A stretch of 21,491 bases of DNA from a virus, in the IMG/VR virus record IMGVR_UViG_3300027730_000175, positions 1 through 21,491 of that record. One strand, given 5' to 3'. The notes below the pieces were generated by a model, which saw only the letters and a program-made list of their open reading frames with translations, had not been told where the DNA came from and searched no databases. A program made the position numbers and the translations under genes. Shown here piece by piece: positions 1 through 6,603 of this stretch (positions are counted from its first letter, which is position 1; every line of letters begins with the position of its first letter).

Positions 1-140
1 AGCCAGCATCTGGTAATTTTGTTAGCAAAGAAAACAGACATAAGGCGGCAACGCCAAAACCTAAATTTAACCCAGCAATTTCTAAAAATATGCAAGACCC
101 TTTAGGGCAATACATGTGGTTATTTAACGGAATGAGATAA
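1..140 (+). CDS. C-terminal end of an unidentified gene (partial)
   Basis: The window opens inside an open frame (codons start at base 3) that ends at TAA 138-140. The visible tail is 45 residues, rich in Lys, Asn and Pro, and ends in DPLGQYMWLFNGMR. I do not recognise the family. In T4 the genes before the portal are the large terminase, tail sheath and tail tube, so a terminase or tail protein is possible from position alone. Nothing in this tail shows it. Confidence 0.6.
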   Translation, partial: PASGNFVSKENRHKAATPKPKFNPAISKNMQDPLGQYMWLFNGMR

Positions 141-151
141 ATCTAAATAAA

Positions 152-385
152 ATGGCAAAAAAAGTATTTATTTTAAAAACTTACGGTGTTGAACTTTACA
201 AATGGTCACCTATTGAAACTAATGTTAGGAAAAACCAAAACATTCAAAAAAAACCATATTACTGTAATGCAACGGCTGGGTCTCAAGGTCAGGATTGGAT
301 AACTAATTATGTTTATACTTTATCTGTTAGCCCAATAGGTGAGCAAGAAAGATTAGCATATGTAGAATGTGATTACGTACAGTAA
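152..385 (+). CDS. Hypothetical protein, 77 aa
   Basis: A short ORF in a tight gap between the upstream gene (stop at 140) and the portal start at 432. It begins MAKKVFILKTYG and ends in ECDYVQ. There is no signal peptide, membrane helix or known motif. It is rich in Tyr and Asn, and alternating hydrophobic residues suggest a small beta-rich domain. The start ATG is preceded by an A-rich stretch without a Shine-Dalgarno sequence, like most genes here. Co-orientation and spacing put it in the head operon; the function is unknown. Confidence 0.65.
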   Translation: MAKKVFILKTYGVELYKWSPIETNVRKNQNIQKKPYYCNATAGSQGQDWITNYVYTLSVSPIGEQERLAYVECDYVQ

Positions 386-431
386 TCTTTATTTTTTAGA
401 ATTAAAACTTACATTATAAAAAAATAATATT

Positions 432-3400
432 ATGGCAGAAAATAGAAATTTAACTATATTTCAAAGATTAGGGCAAATTTTAGGTCCTGATTCGGCAAAA
501 TTAAAACAAAGTCAACCGCAACCACAACGTTACAATATGGGTAACGATGTATTGCTTAAAACAGACAGCAAGGCTGACTTTGAAAGAGCTAAACTACAAA
601 CACAACAAAACAAATATTTGTCTCAAATGTGGAAAAAGGTTGAAAGCGGCCTTTTTCAACAATCAATAAACTATGAAACAACTCGTATTGGTTCGTATTC
701 TGATTTTGAAGCAATGGAATTTTACCCAATAATTGCAGCTGCTTTGGATATCATGGCAGAAGAGTCAACGACTCTTAGTGATAAAGGTAAAGTACTTAAT
801 GTTTATTCAGATAGCAGTCGTGTTAAAGGTATCTTAGAAGATTTGTTTTTCAACAGATTAGATATTCACACATCTTTACCAATGTGGACTAGAAATACAC
901 CTATCAGAGAAAACAGTGTTATACCATTATTAGATGGTACTGAGGTAACTATTAAAGAACTTTCTAATAGAGTTAAATCTGGTGAAGAAATATGGTCATA
1001 CGCTATACAAGATGGTACCAAAGCAATTGTACCAAGTAAAATAATATGGTGTGACCTTACTAGAAAAGATTCTGAATTATATCGTGTTACTCTTGATGAT
1101 GGTACGCACATTGACACAACCCCAGACCACGAATATATGCTTAGAGACGGTTCATTCAAAAGAGCTGATGAATTAACCAAAGGTCAGTCATTGATGCCTT
1201 TTTATACTAGAAAAAGTGAAAAGAAAAAAGATTGTATCGTAGGCTATGAAAAAATTTATAACCCTAACACAACTAAATATAGATTTACACATTCTTTAGT
1301 TGCACATGAATGTGTTAGAGATTCAAATTATGAAACTTCGGTTGGATGTCAATTTGATACACATCATGCTGATTTTAATAAATTAAATAATCACCCTAGT
1401 AATTTAGTTAGATTAACCCATTCTGACCATTTTAAATTACATGTTGACCATTTTGATAAAATATTAGGTTCGCCAGAAGTTATCAAAAAACGTATGGAAG
1501 GTATCGATAAATATTTACGTTCAGATGAAAGAAGAGAACGTTTAAGTGTTGAAATGTCTGGTATCTATCCTAAATATTTTGAAGCATATAATAATTCTGA
1601 TTTACATACAGAACATAATGAGATTCGTTCAAAAGGTATGTTATCAAATTGGAAAAATAGAGAATTTATAGAACAAACCAAAAAAGGTATGACTATAGAA
1701 ATTACTGATACTTGTTTTGACTATATTTCAAATATAATAAAAAATAACGAAAACTATGTTGGTGTTAATAAATTATCTGAATTGCTTAAAAATGATTCTG
1801 AATTTATTAATTTATTTAAAGAAGGTTATTCATTAAGAAAAGACATAGCAAAATCTATTAACCCAACTACTTTAACTAAAGTATTATTTAGAAAAACAAA
1901 CCAAAATTATTTTGATTTTGTGTTGTCAATTAAACCAAGTTTGGTGATTGACAAGTCATATATAAAAGCTAAAGCAATCTATCTAGGAAAAACCAAAGAA
2001 AAGACCTTATTAAATCATAAAGTTGTTTCTATTGTTAAATTAAATGAAACATCCGATGTTTATTGTTTGGAAGCTGTTGGTCCTAACGGTGAGCATGATA
2101 GACATAATTTCCCAGTCTTAGGTAAAGATGTAAACGATTTATACTCAAGGACTTCTGGTGTATTTTTGTCCAACTGTAAATATGGTGACAACTTTGTGTT
2201 TTTGAATATTGATGACGTGCATGGTGTTACTGGCGCTAAACAAATGCCAAACTATGAAATGGAAAGAAGAGAAAGTGGTTTATTTGATATGATTACTGGT
2301 AGGGAAACACCAAATGCAAATGTAGCAGTTGCAGACAAAGTTAAATTTTACTGGAGAGGCCGTGATGTTGAGTTTAATTCATGGCAAATTGCTCACTTTA
2401 GATTAACTGGTGATGACAGACGTTTACCATATGGTACTTCAATTTTGGAAAAGGCTAGACGTATTTGGAAACAGCTTATCTTATCTGAAGATTCTATGTT
2501 GGTTTATCGTGTAACTCGTGCGCCAGAAAGACGTGTTTATAAAATATACGTTGGTAATATCGATGATGCTGATGTACCAGCATACGTAAATGAAATTGCT
2601 GATAGATTTAAGAGAATTCCAATTACTGACCCACAAACTGGCCAAATGGACCTTAGATATAATCAATTATCTAACGACCAAGACTTCTTTATTCCAGTTC
2701 GTTCTGAAGATGCACCAAATCCTATTGACACACTTCCAGGTGCTAGCAACTTAGACCAAATTGCTGATATTGAATATTTGAGAAATAATTTATTTACAGC
2801 TTTGCGTGTACCAAAACCATTTTTAGGTTTTGATGAAGCAACTGGTGAAGGTAAAAACCTTGCTTTGCAAGACATTCGTTTTTCTAGAACCATAAACAGA
2901 ATTCAGCAATCAATGCTTCAAGAGCTTAATAAGATTGCGATTATTCATTTGTATTTGTTAGGTTTTGATGAGGACTTTGATAACTTTACACTTACACTTA
3001 ACAATCCATCTACTCAAGCTGAGATGCTTAAAATTGAACACACTCAATCTAAAGTAACACTTTATAAAGATGCTGTGTCTGATGCTGGTAATGGATTTGC
3101 AGCTATGTCAATGACTAGAGCTAAACGAGATATATTAGGAATGTCTGATGACGAAATCAAAAAAGATTTGCTTGAACAAAGACTTGAAAAAGCAGCTGCT
3201 GCTGAATTGGCTAATTCTTCTAACGTAATCAAACATACTGGTATGTTTGATATAGTTGACAGAGTATATGGTGACATAAAATCAGCACTTAAAGGTGATG
3301 GAGAAGGCGGAGAAGCCGCTAGTGGGGAAAAAGGTGCTACAACCACAAGTGGTGGTGGTGGTGGTGGATTAGGCGGTTCATTTGGTGGTGGAGGCGTAGG

Positions 3401-3788
3401 TGGTGAAGACCTAGATTTTGGTGGTGACGAAGAAGGTGAAGGTGAAGCTGCTACTGAAGCTGGTGCTGAAGCTGAAGCTGGTGCTGAGATAGGTGGTGCT
3501 GAAGAAGATGCTACTGAGGCTGGCGCTGAAGAGGCTGCACCAACTGAAGTAACAGAATCAGTTAAAAAAATTGACAAGCTATTGAAAGAACAAAAAAGAT
3601 TATTGACCAAGAAATTAGATGATAGAACCAAAAAATATAAAGGTAGATTTGTTGACGCTTTGTTAGACTCTATCATACCAACAAAAAAAGAGATTAACGA
3701 GAGAGTTAAAATTTACGATAAAAACGTAAAAATAAACAAAGATGTTGATGATATGATAAACGGCATTGATAAAATGTTGGGTGAGTAG
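432..3788 (+). CDS. gp20: T4-like portal vertex protein (gp20) interrupted by an in-frame HNH intein
   Basis: The portal is the dodecameric ring through which DNA is packaged and to which the neck and tail attach. The 1118-aa precursor has three parts. The N-extein, residues 1-156, includes the typical gp20 stretch with ESGLFQ and a Tyr-Pro-Ile helix region. The intein is residues 157-581. The C-extein, 582-1118, opens CKYGDNFVFLNID and contains the portal core (RAPERRVYKIYVGN; PKPFLGFDEATGEGKNL). Removing 425 intein residues leaves 693 aa, longer than T4 gp20 (524 aa). The excess is mainly a Gly/Glu/Ala-rich stretch at about 955-1040, followed by a basic helical tail. The position before the core, protease, scaffold and capsid genes matches T4 order. 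Splicing must occur for a working portal. Family call is firm; the role of the C-terminal extension is unknown. Confidence 0.93.
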   Translation: MAENRNLTIFQRLGQILGPDSAKLKQSQPQPQRYNMGNDVLLKTDSKADFERAKLQTQQNKYLSQMWKKVESGLFQQSINYETTRIGSYSDFEAMEFYPIIAAALDIMAEESTTLSDKGKVLNVYSDSSRVKGILEDLFFNRLDIHTSLPMWTRNTPIRENSVIPLLDGTEVTIKELSNRVKSGEEIWSYAIQDGTKAIVPSKIIWCDLTRKDSELYRVTLDDGTHIDTTPDHEYMLRDGSFKRADELTKGQSLMPFYTRKSEKKKDCIVGYEKIYNPNTTKYRFTHSLVAHECVRDSNYETSVGCQFDTHHADFNKLNNHPSNLVRLTHSDHFKLHVDHFDKILGSPEVIKKRMEGIDKYLRSDERRERLSVEMSGIYPKYFEAYNNSDLHTEHNEIRSKGMLSNWKNREFIEQTKKGMTIEITDTCFDYISNIIKNNENYVGVNKLSELLKNDSEFINLFKEGYSLRKDIAKSINPTTLTKVLFRKTNQNYFDFVLSIKPSLVIDKSYIKAKAIYLGKTKEKTLLNHKVVSIVKLNETSDVYCLEAVGPNGEHDRHNFPVLGKDVNDLYSRTSGVFLSNCKYGDNFVFLNIDDVHGVTGAKQMPNYEMERRESGLFDMITGRETPNANVAVADKVKFYWRGRDVEFNSWQIAHFRLTGDDRRLPYGTSILEKARRIWKQLILSEDSMLVYRVTRAPERRVYKIYVGNIDDADVPAYVNEIADRFKRIPITDPQTGQMDLRYNQLSNDQDFFIPVRSEDAPNPIDTLPGASNLDQIADIEYLRNNLFTALRVPKPFLGFDEATGEGKNLALQDIRFSRTINRIQQSMLQELNKIAIIHLYLLGFDEDFDNFTLTLNNPSTQAEMLKIEHTQSKVTLYKDAVSDAGNGFAAMSMTRAKRDILGMSDDEIKKDLLEQRLEKAAAAELANSSNVIKHTGMFDIVDRVYGDIKSALKGDGEGGEAASGEKGATTTSGGGGGGLGGSFGGGGVGGEDLDFGGDEEGEGEAATEAGAEAEAGAEIGGAEEDATEAGAEEAAPTEVTESVKKIDKLLKEQKRLLTKKLDDRTKKYKGRFVDALLDSIIPTKKEINERVKIYDKNVKINKDVDDMINGIDKMLGE
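900..2174 (+). mobile_element. Intein with HNH homing endonuclease domain inside the portal gene
   Basis: Residues 157-581 of the precursor (425 aa) separate portal sequence LPMWTRNT from CKYGDNFV. Block A aligns as PIRENSVIPLLDG, so residue 1 is Pro rather than Cys or Ser. Block B carries TPDH (230-233). Block F reads VYCLEAV followed by HNF (558-560), with Cys545 where Asp is usual. Block G is GVFLSN, ending in Asn581, with Ser not His as the penultimate residue and Cys582 as the first C-extein residue. Between the splicing blocks lies an HNH domain: THHADFNKLNN at 310-320, PSNL at 322-325 and DHFKLH at 332-337. The frame is open throughout, so the element looks intact. Boundaries are inferred from block alignment and extein continuity. 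Confidence 0.9.
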
Positions 3789-3810
3789 ACTCTTTTACAT
3801 AAAATAACAA

Positions 3811-3818
3811 TATTTATT
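3811..3818 (+). promoter_or_regulatory. Candidate late promoter element TATTTATT before the 263-aa core gene
   Basis: TATTTATT ends 15 nt before the ATG at 3834, in the 45-nt gap after the portal gene. No TTG or TTGACA element lies at the expected distance upstream. This fits a -10-only late promoter of the T4 gp55 type. The motif is AT-rich and will also occur by chance. Confidence 0.4.
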
Positions 3819-3833
3819 AAGTAAAATAGAACC

Positions 3834-4625
3834 ATGACAAATTTAACTAAAATAACAAAAAATTTCGGTAATATAAAAAGTGTTTACAACACACTTTTAT
3901 CCGAAAGCGTTATGTCAGAGGACAAATCAAAAAAAGAGTTATTTAAAAACTATGTTAAGTCTTTAAAAGAAAACGAAATACTTAAAACACAATTTTTGGT
4001 TTATACTAACATTGAACAGAAAGTAGAGAAAGATATCAATAAGGCCAGTATGTTTGTAAAAGAGAATATTGATTTGTTTTCTAAATACAATAAAAAAGAC
4101 ATATTTGAAGCAAATTCAAAATTGGTGCTTGACCTTTTATTTGAAAAAGACATAGAAGATGATAAAAAAGACTTATACGAAAGTATTTCTACTCTTATCT
4201 TCACAGAAAAAACACCAGAATCAATTGATAAAATAGTTGAAGCGACTAGCAAAATAGTTGATTACATCGTTAACAACAACGAGAAAGTAATTACTGAAAG
4301 CATAGAATTACCGAATAGCATGTTGACAACCATAATGGTTGACAAGTATAATCAAAAATACAGTACTCTAGACGAATCAGAAAAACAAATTATAAAAGTA
4401 TTGATTGAATCAACTGATGATGAAAAGAAAGAAGTTTATGGTAAAGTTGTTAGAGAGTGTATTGATTTGATTAACGAAAAACTAAAGGATTCTGACTTGG
4501 AAACAAAAGATAAACTATTACAAGTAAAAGATAGATTACTGAGTGACAAACAAGAAATAAATGAAGAATTCATAAAGAATGTTTCTAAACTTGTTGAGCT
4601 TAGAAGTAGTTTAAAAGAAAACTAA
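3834..4625 (+). CDS. Probable prohead core protein, 263 aa (gp67/gp68 position)
   Basis: A highly charged, Lys/Glu-rich, almost wholly helical protein with no membrane segment, lying where T4 has prohead core genes 67 and 68, between portal and protease. I cannot show homology. The support is composition, position and cleavage-site density. At least seven [LIV]-x-E|[S/A] tripeptides, the pattern cut by T4 gp21, occur at E24 (LLSE|S), E92, E116, E136, E155, E181 and E192. Such density is expected of a core component that is digested during head maturation. The start ATG follows an A-rich leader with a candidate late element 15 nt upstream. It could instead be an unrelated head assembly protein. 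Confidence 0.6.
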   Translation: MTNLTKITKNFGNIKSVYNTLLSESVMSEDKSKKELFKNYVKSLKENEILKTQFLVYTNIEQKVEKDINKASMFVKENIDLFSKYNKKDIFEANSKLVLDLLFEKDIEDDKKDLYESISTLIFTEKTPESIDKIVEATSKIVDYIVNNNEKVITESIELPNSMLTTIMVDKYNQKYSTLDESEKQIIKVLIESTDDEKKEVYGKVVRECIDLINEKLKDSDLETKDKLLQVKDRLLSDKQEINEEFIKNVSKLVELRSSLKEN

Positions 4626-4628
4626 AAA

Positions 4629-4862
4629 ATGGCATCACACAAAATACCTAGTGAAAATATCTTAAAGTTAAGAGAATTAACAGAAAAGATTTGCAATAGA
4701 ACTCCTAATGATGAACACTATGCAATATTAAAAGAACTAAAAGACATTATTGATGATGGTAAAGAAGAGGTTTCTAATTTAAAAACAACAACATCTAAGA
4801 TAAAGTGTTACGAAAAAATGTGTGTAAAGATAACGAATATACTAAACAACGTTAAATTATAG
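4629..4862 (+). CDS. Hypothetical helical protein, 77 aa
   Basis: Starts 3 nt after the stop of the 263-aa gene and ends 2 nt before the next ATG, so it is clearly operonic. The sequence is charged and helical (ILKLRELTEKICNRTP near the N terminus; two Cys near residues 60-65), with no membrane helix. It is T4 gp67-sized, but lacks the acidic tail of T4 gp67. I do not recognise it; a small head-assembly factor is the simplest guess from context. Confidence 0.6.
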   Translation: MASHKIPSENILKLRELTEKICNRTPNDEHYAILKELKDIIDDGKEEVSNLKTTTSKIKCYEKMCVKITNILNNVKL

Positions 4863-4864
4863 TC

Positions 4865-5203
4865 ATGGCTGATGAAACAGGAACTTGGGGTGATTACAGT
4901 AAGCTTGTTTTAAAAGAACTTGAGAGGCTTAATGATAATTATGACAGAATGAGGACTGATATGGACAGTCGTTTTTCTGAATTAAATCAAAAGCTTACCG
5001 AAGTTAAAAATGTTGAGGGTAAAGTAGAAACTCATGCCAAATGGATTGAAAAAGTTAATGATGTTTGGTCCGCATCCCAGATGAAAGAAGCCAAAGATGA
5101 AATTTACAAACAAAAGAATCGTTGGGCTGCCGCTATAGCTATTATTACTTTTGTTCAAATTGCAATTGGTATTGCAATTGCTTTGTGGGGTAACTTAAAA
5201 TAG
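4865..5203 (+). CDS. Coiled-coil protein with a C-terminal membrane helix, 112 aa (holin-like or membrane-anchored)
   Basis: Residues 10-80 are heptad-rich and charged (LKELERLNDNYDRMRTDMD), predicting a coiled coil. Residues 87-108 form one strongly hydrophobic helix (WAAAIAIITFVQIAIGIAIALW) close to the C terminus, ending in GNLK. The layout resembles XhlA-like hemolysin/holin accessory proteins and small phage proteins of unknown function with the same build. Only one membrane segment is present, so a classical multi-span holin is unlikely; a tail-anchored membrane protein or a prohead-assembly membrane anchor would also fit. Start at 4865, 2 nt after the preceding stop. Confidence 0.6.
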   Translation: MADETGTWGDYSKLVLKELERLNDNYDRMRTDMDSRFSELNQKLTEVKNVEGKVETHAKWIEKVNDVWSASQMKEAKDEIYKQKNRWAAAIAIITFVQIAIGIAIALWGNLK

Positions 5204-5207
5204 CCAC

Positions 5208-5236
5208 TTGACACATTCATTTTTTTTCATTATACT
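5208..5236 (+). promoter_or_regulatory. Host-type promoter (TTGACA-N17-TATACT) before the 144-aa gene
   Basis: TTGACA at 5208-5213, a 17-nt T-rich spacer, then TATACT at 5231-5236. Read in the Bacteroidota format it is TTG-N20-TATACTTG, one mismatch from TAnnTTTG. It lies just after the stop of the preceding gene and about 25 nt before the ATG at 5261. No TATTTAT late element is present here. Confidence 0.7.
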
Positions 5237-5260
5237 TGTGTTATAAAAACCAGGTAAAAT

Positions 5261-5695
5261 ATGAAAACAGGTAAAGAAATTAAATCAACCATTTTTAAGG
5301 ATTTCAATGTAATTTTTGGAAGTGTAAACAATAAGAACTCAAAGTCAGTTTACTTAAATATTTCTTCTTGGGCTGAGCCCAAAGACGATTGTGATGAAAA
5401 CTACAATAGAGCGATTAGAAATTTAAATAAAAAAGTAAAACAAGTATTATTTAGTTATTCATCTAATTTAGATTTTAACAAAGAAATGACAATTGTTGAT
5501 TTAGATTTGAGAGAATCTGGAATAAGAAAAGGAAAGAGAAGTTTCATGAGCTGTGAAACAACATTTTATTTAAATGTTATAAAGCCAGTTAATACTGAAG
5601 AAATGAAAGAAAATTTAAATAAACTAGCCGAAGTATTAATTGAAGAAGTTTTTAAAAAGTGTAATACATTTGACTTTCATAAAAGAAAAAGATAA
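5261..5695 (+). CDS. Hypothetical protein, 144 aa, in a self-contained expression cassette
   Basis: A basic, soluble protein starting MKTGKEIKSTIFKDF and ending in the basic tail DFHKRKR. It shows alternating strands in the first half (KSVYLNISSWAEP) and a helix near residues 115-135 (EEMKENLNKLAEVLIEEVF). I recognise no domain. Its context is distinctive: a strong host-type promoter lies immediately upstream and a strong terminator immediately downstream, in the middle of late head genes. That suggests expression from host polymerase early in infection, independent of the head operon, as for moron-like cargo genes. Function unknown; an early takeover or anti-defence role is only a guess from layout. 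Confidence 0.75.
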   Translation: MKTGKEIKSTIFKDFNVIFGSVNNKNSKSVYLNISSWAEPKDDCDENYNRAIRNLNKKVKQVLFSYSSNLDFNKEMTIVDLDLRESGIRKGKRSFMSCETTFYLNVIKPVNTEEMKENLNKLAEVLIEEVFKKCNTFDFHKRKR

Positions 5696-5700
5696 AAACA

Positions 5701-5730
5701 AACCCTAGAAATAAATCTAGGGTTTTTTTG
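5701..5730 (+). terminator. Rho-independent terminator after the 144-aa gene
   Basis: A perfect 9-bp stem, AACCCTAGA (5701-5709) and TCTAGGGTT (5716-5724), with a 6-nt loop and a T run to 5729. It begins 5 nt after the stop at 5695. It should also block read-through from the portal operon into the protease gene, which therefore needs its own promoter. Confidence 0.88.
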
Positions 5731-5741
5731 TTTGTATACGA

Positions 5742-5749
5742 TATTTATA
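5742..5749 (+). promoter_or_regulatory. Candidate late promoter element TATTTATA before gp21
   Basis: TATTTATA lies between the terminator and the gp21 ATG (5767), 17 nt before the start. A promoter is needed here because the terminator just upstream isolates gp21 from the portal operon. No -35 element is visible. Confidence 0.5.
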
Positions 5750-5766
5750 TCTATAAGCTAGCAAAT

Positions 5767-6486
5767 ATGGATATAAATTATAAAGACTTTAAAATATTAA
5801 AACGTGGTGAAACAGGCTGGGGTGGACTAATTGAACATGATGCTGGTTATATTAGTCCTGATGAACCTAGAAATCAAGCGTTCATAAATGAAATAAAAAA
5901 ACTTGATAGTGGTAAAATGATAATAGCAGAACCACTAGTTGTTTACGTTATATTACAAAAATATGGTGTTCTTAATCGTAACGGTAGAATATATCCAGAA
6001 CAAGTTTTAAAAAAGCAAGACGAAATATATCAGAAAGCTATTAGAGAGCGTAGTGCTGTTGGTGAATTAGACCACCCAGAATCTAGCATTATTGCTGGTG
6101 ATAGAATATCTCACAATATTATTGAGACTTGGTGGGAAGGTAAAACCCTTATGGGTAAAATGGAAATCCTTATGACGCCAGGTTTTATAAACTATGGTAT
6201 TGTTTCAACCAAAGGTGATGAGGTTGCAAATCTTTTAAGAAATAGAATTAAGATTGGTGTTTCTTCTAGAGGTGTTGGTTCACTTAAAGAAGGTAGAAAT
6301 GGTGAACAAATTGTTCAAGACGATTTTGAAATAATTTGTTGGGATGTTGTTACAGCACCATCAACACCAGATGCTTGGATATTTAGAGATGTTGCTGAAG
6401 CTAAACCTTACGTTGAAAGCGTTGAAAAGACAGCAAGTGTAATAAAAGAAAGTTTGAAAGACAAACTTGATAATTTCTTGTTATAA
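5767..6486 (+). CDS. gp21: Prohead core protease (T4 gp21-like, peptidase S80)
   Basis: Serine protease that assembles in the prohead core and cuts scaffold and capsid proteins at [LI]-x-E sites before DNA packaging. With the ATG at 5767 it is 239 aa. A TTG further up at 5728 lies in the terminator T run and is rejected as start. Candidate catalytic residues are His103 in GELDHPES and Ser166/167 in KIGVSSRGVGS; the WDVVTAPSTPDA stretch (about 192-203) matches the conserved end of the fold. LNRNGRIYP (about 69-77) is another family hallmark. The C terminus carries VIKE|SLKDKLDNFLL, which fits removal of an 11-residue tail by self-cleavage, as in T4. It lies directly before scaffold and capsid genes, as in T4. 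Confidence 0.92.
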   Translation: MDINYKDFKILKRGETGWGGLIEHDAGYISPDEPRNQAFINEIKKLDSGKMIIAEPLVVYVILQKYGVLNRNGRIYPEQVLKKQDEIYQKAIRERSAVGELDHPESSIIAGDRISHNIIETWWEGKTLMGKMEILMTPGFINYGIVSTKGDEVANLLRNRIKIGVSSRGVGSLKEGRNGEQIVQDDFEIICWDVVTAPSTPDAWIFRDVAEAKPYVESVEKTASVIKESLKDKLDNFLL

Positions 6487-6542
6487 TAAACATTTTTTTA
6501 TAAAATTTTTAGTCTTAATATGTCTTTTCGTAAAACTAGATA

Positions 6543-6582
6543 TATTTATTAAAAAATAAGATAGATATTGTAATATTTATCT
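6543..6582 (+). promoter_or_regulatory. Two candidate late elements and a near-palindrome before gp22
   Basis: The 117-nt gap before the scaffold gene contains TATTTATT (6543-6550) and TATTTATC (6574-6581), the second ending 22 nt before the ATG. The second overlaps a near-perfect inverted repeat, AGATAGATATT (6559-6569) and AATATTTATCT (6572-6582), with one G·T pair and a 2-nt centre. It could be a promoter plus an operator or a weak RNA hairpin. The rest of the gap shows nothing else. Confidence 0.45.
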
Positions 6583-6603
6583 AATAATAAAACAAACACA
6601 AAA

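Noticed and set aside
165-172. TATTTATT inside the 77-aa gene near its start
   Set aside because: It is within coding sequence and not placed before a start, so it is treated as background of an AT-rich motif.
900-2174. Assigning the intein to canonical class 3
   Set aside because: Cys is present in block F but the expected Trp after the block B His and Thr in block G are not, so I call it only class 3-like.
3062-3676. 204-codon open frame on the minus strand opposite the portal C terminus
   Set aside because: It mirrors the Gly/Glu/Ala-rich repeat of the portal; the product is Ser/Pro/Ala low-complexity sequence with no start context. It is a shadow frame.
5728-5766. TTG start extending gp21 by 13 residues
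   Set aside because: It lies within the terminator T run and the candidate promoter; the ATG at 5767 fits the family and the promoter better.
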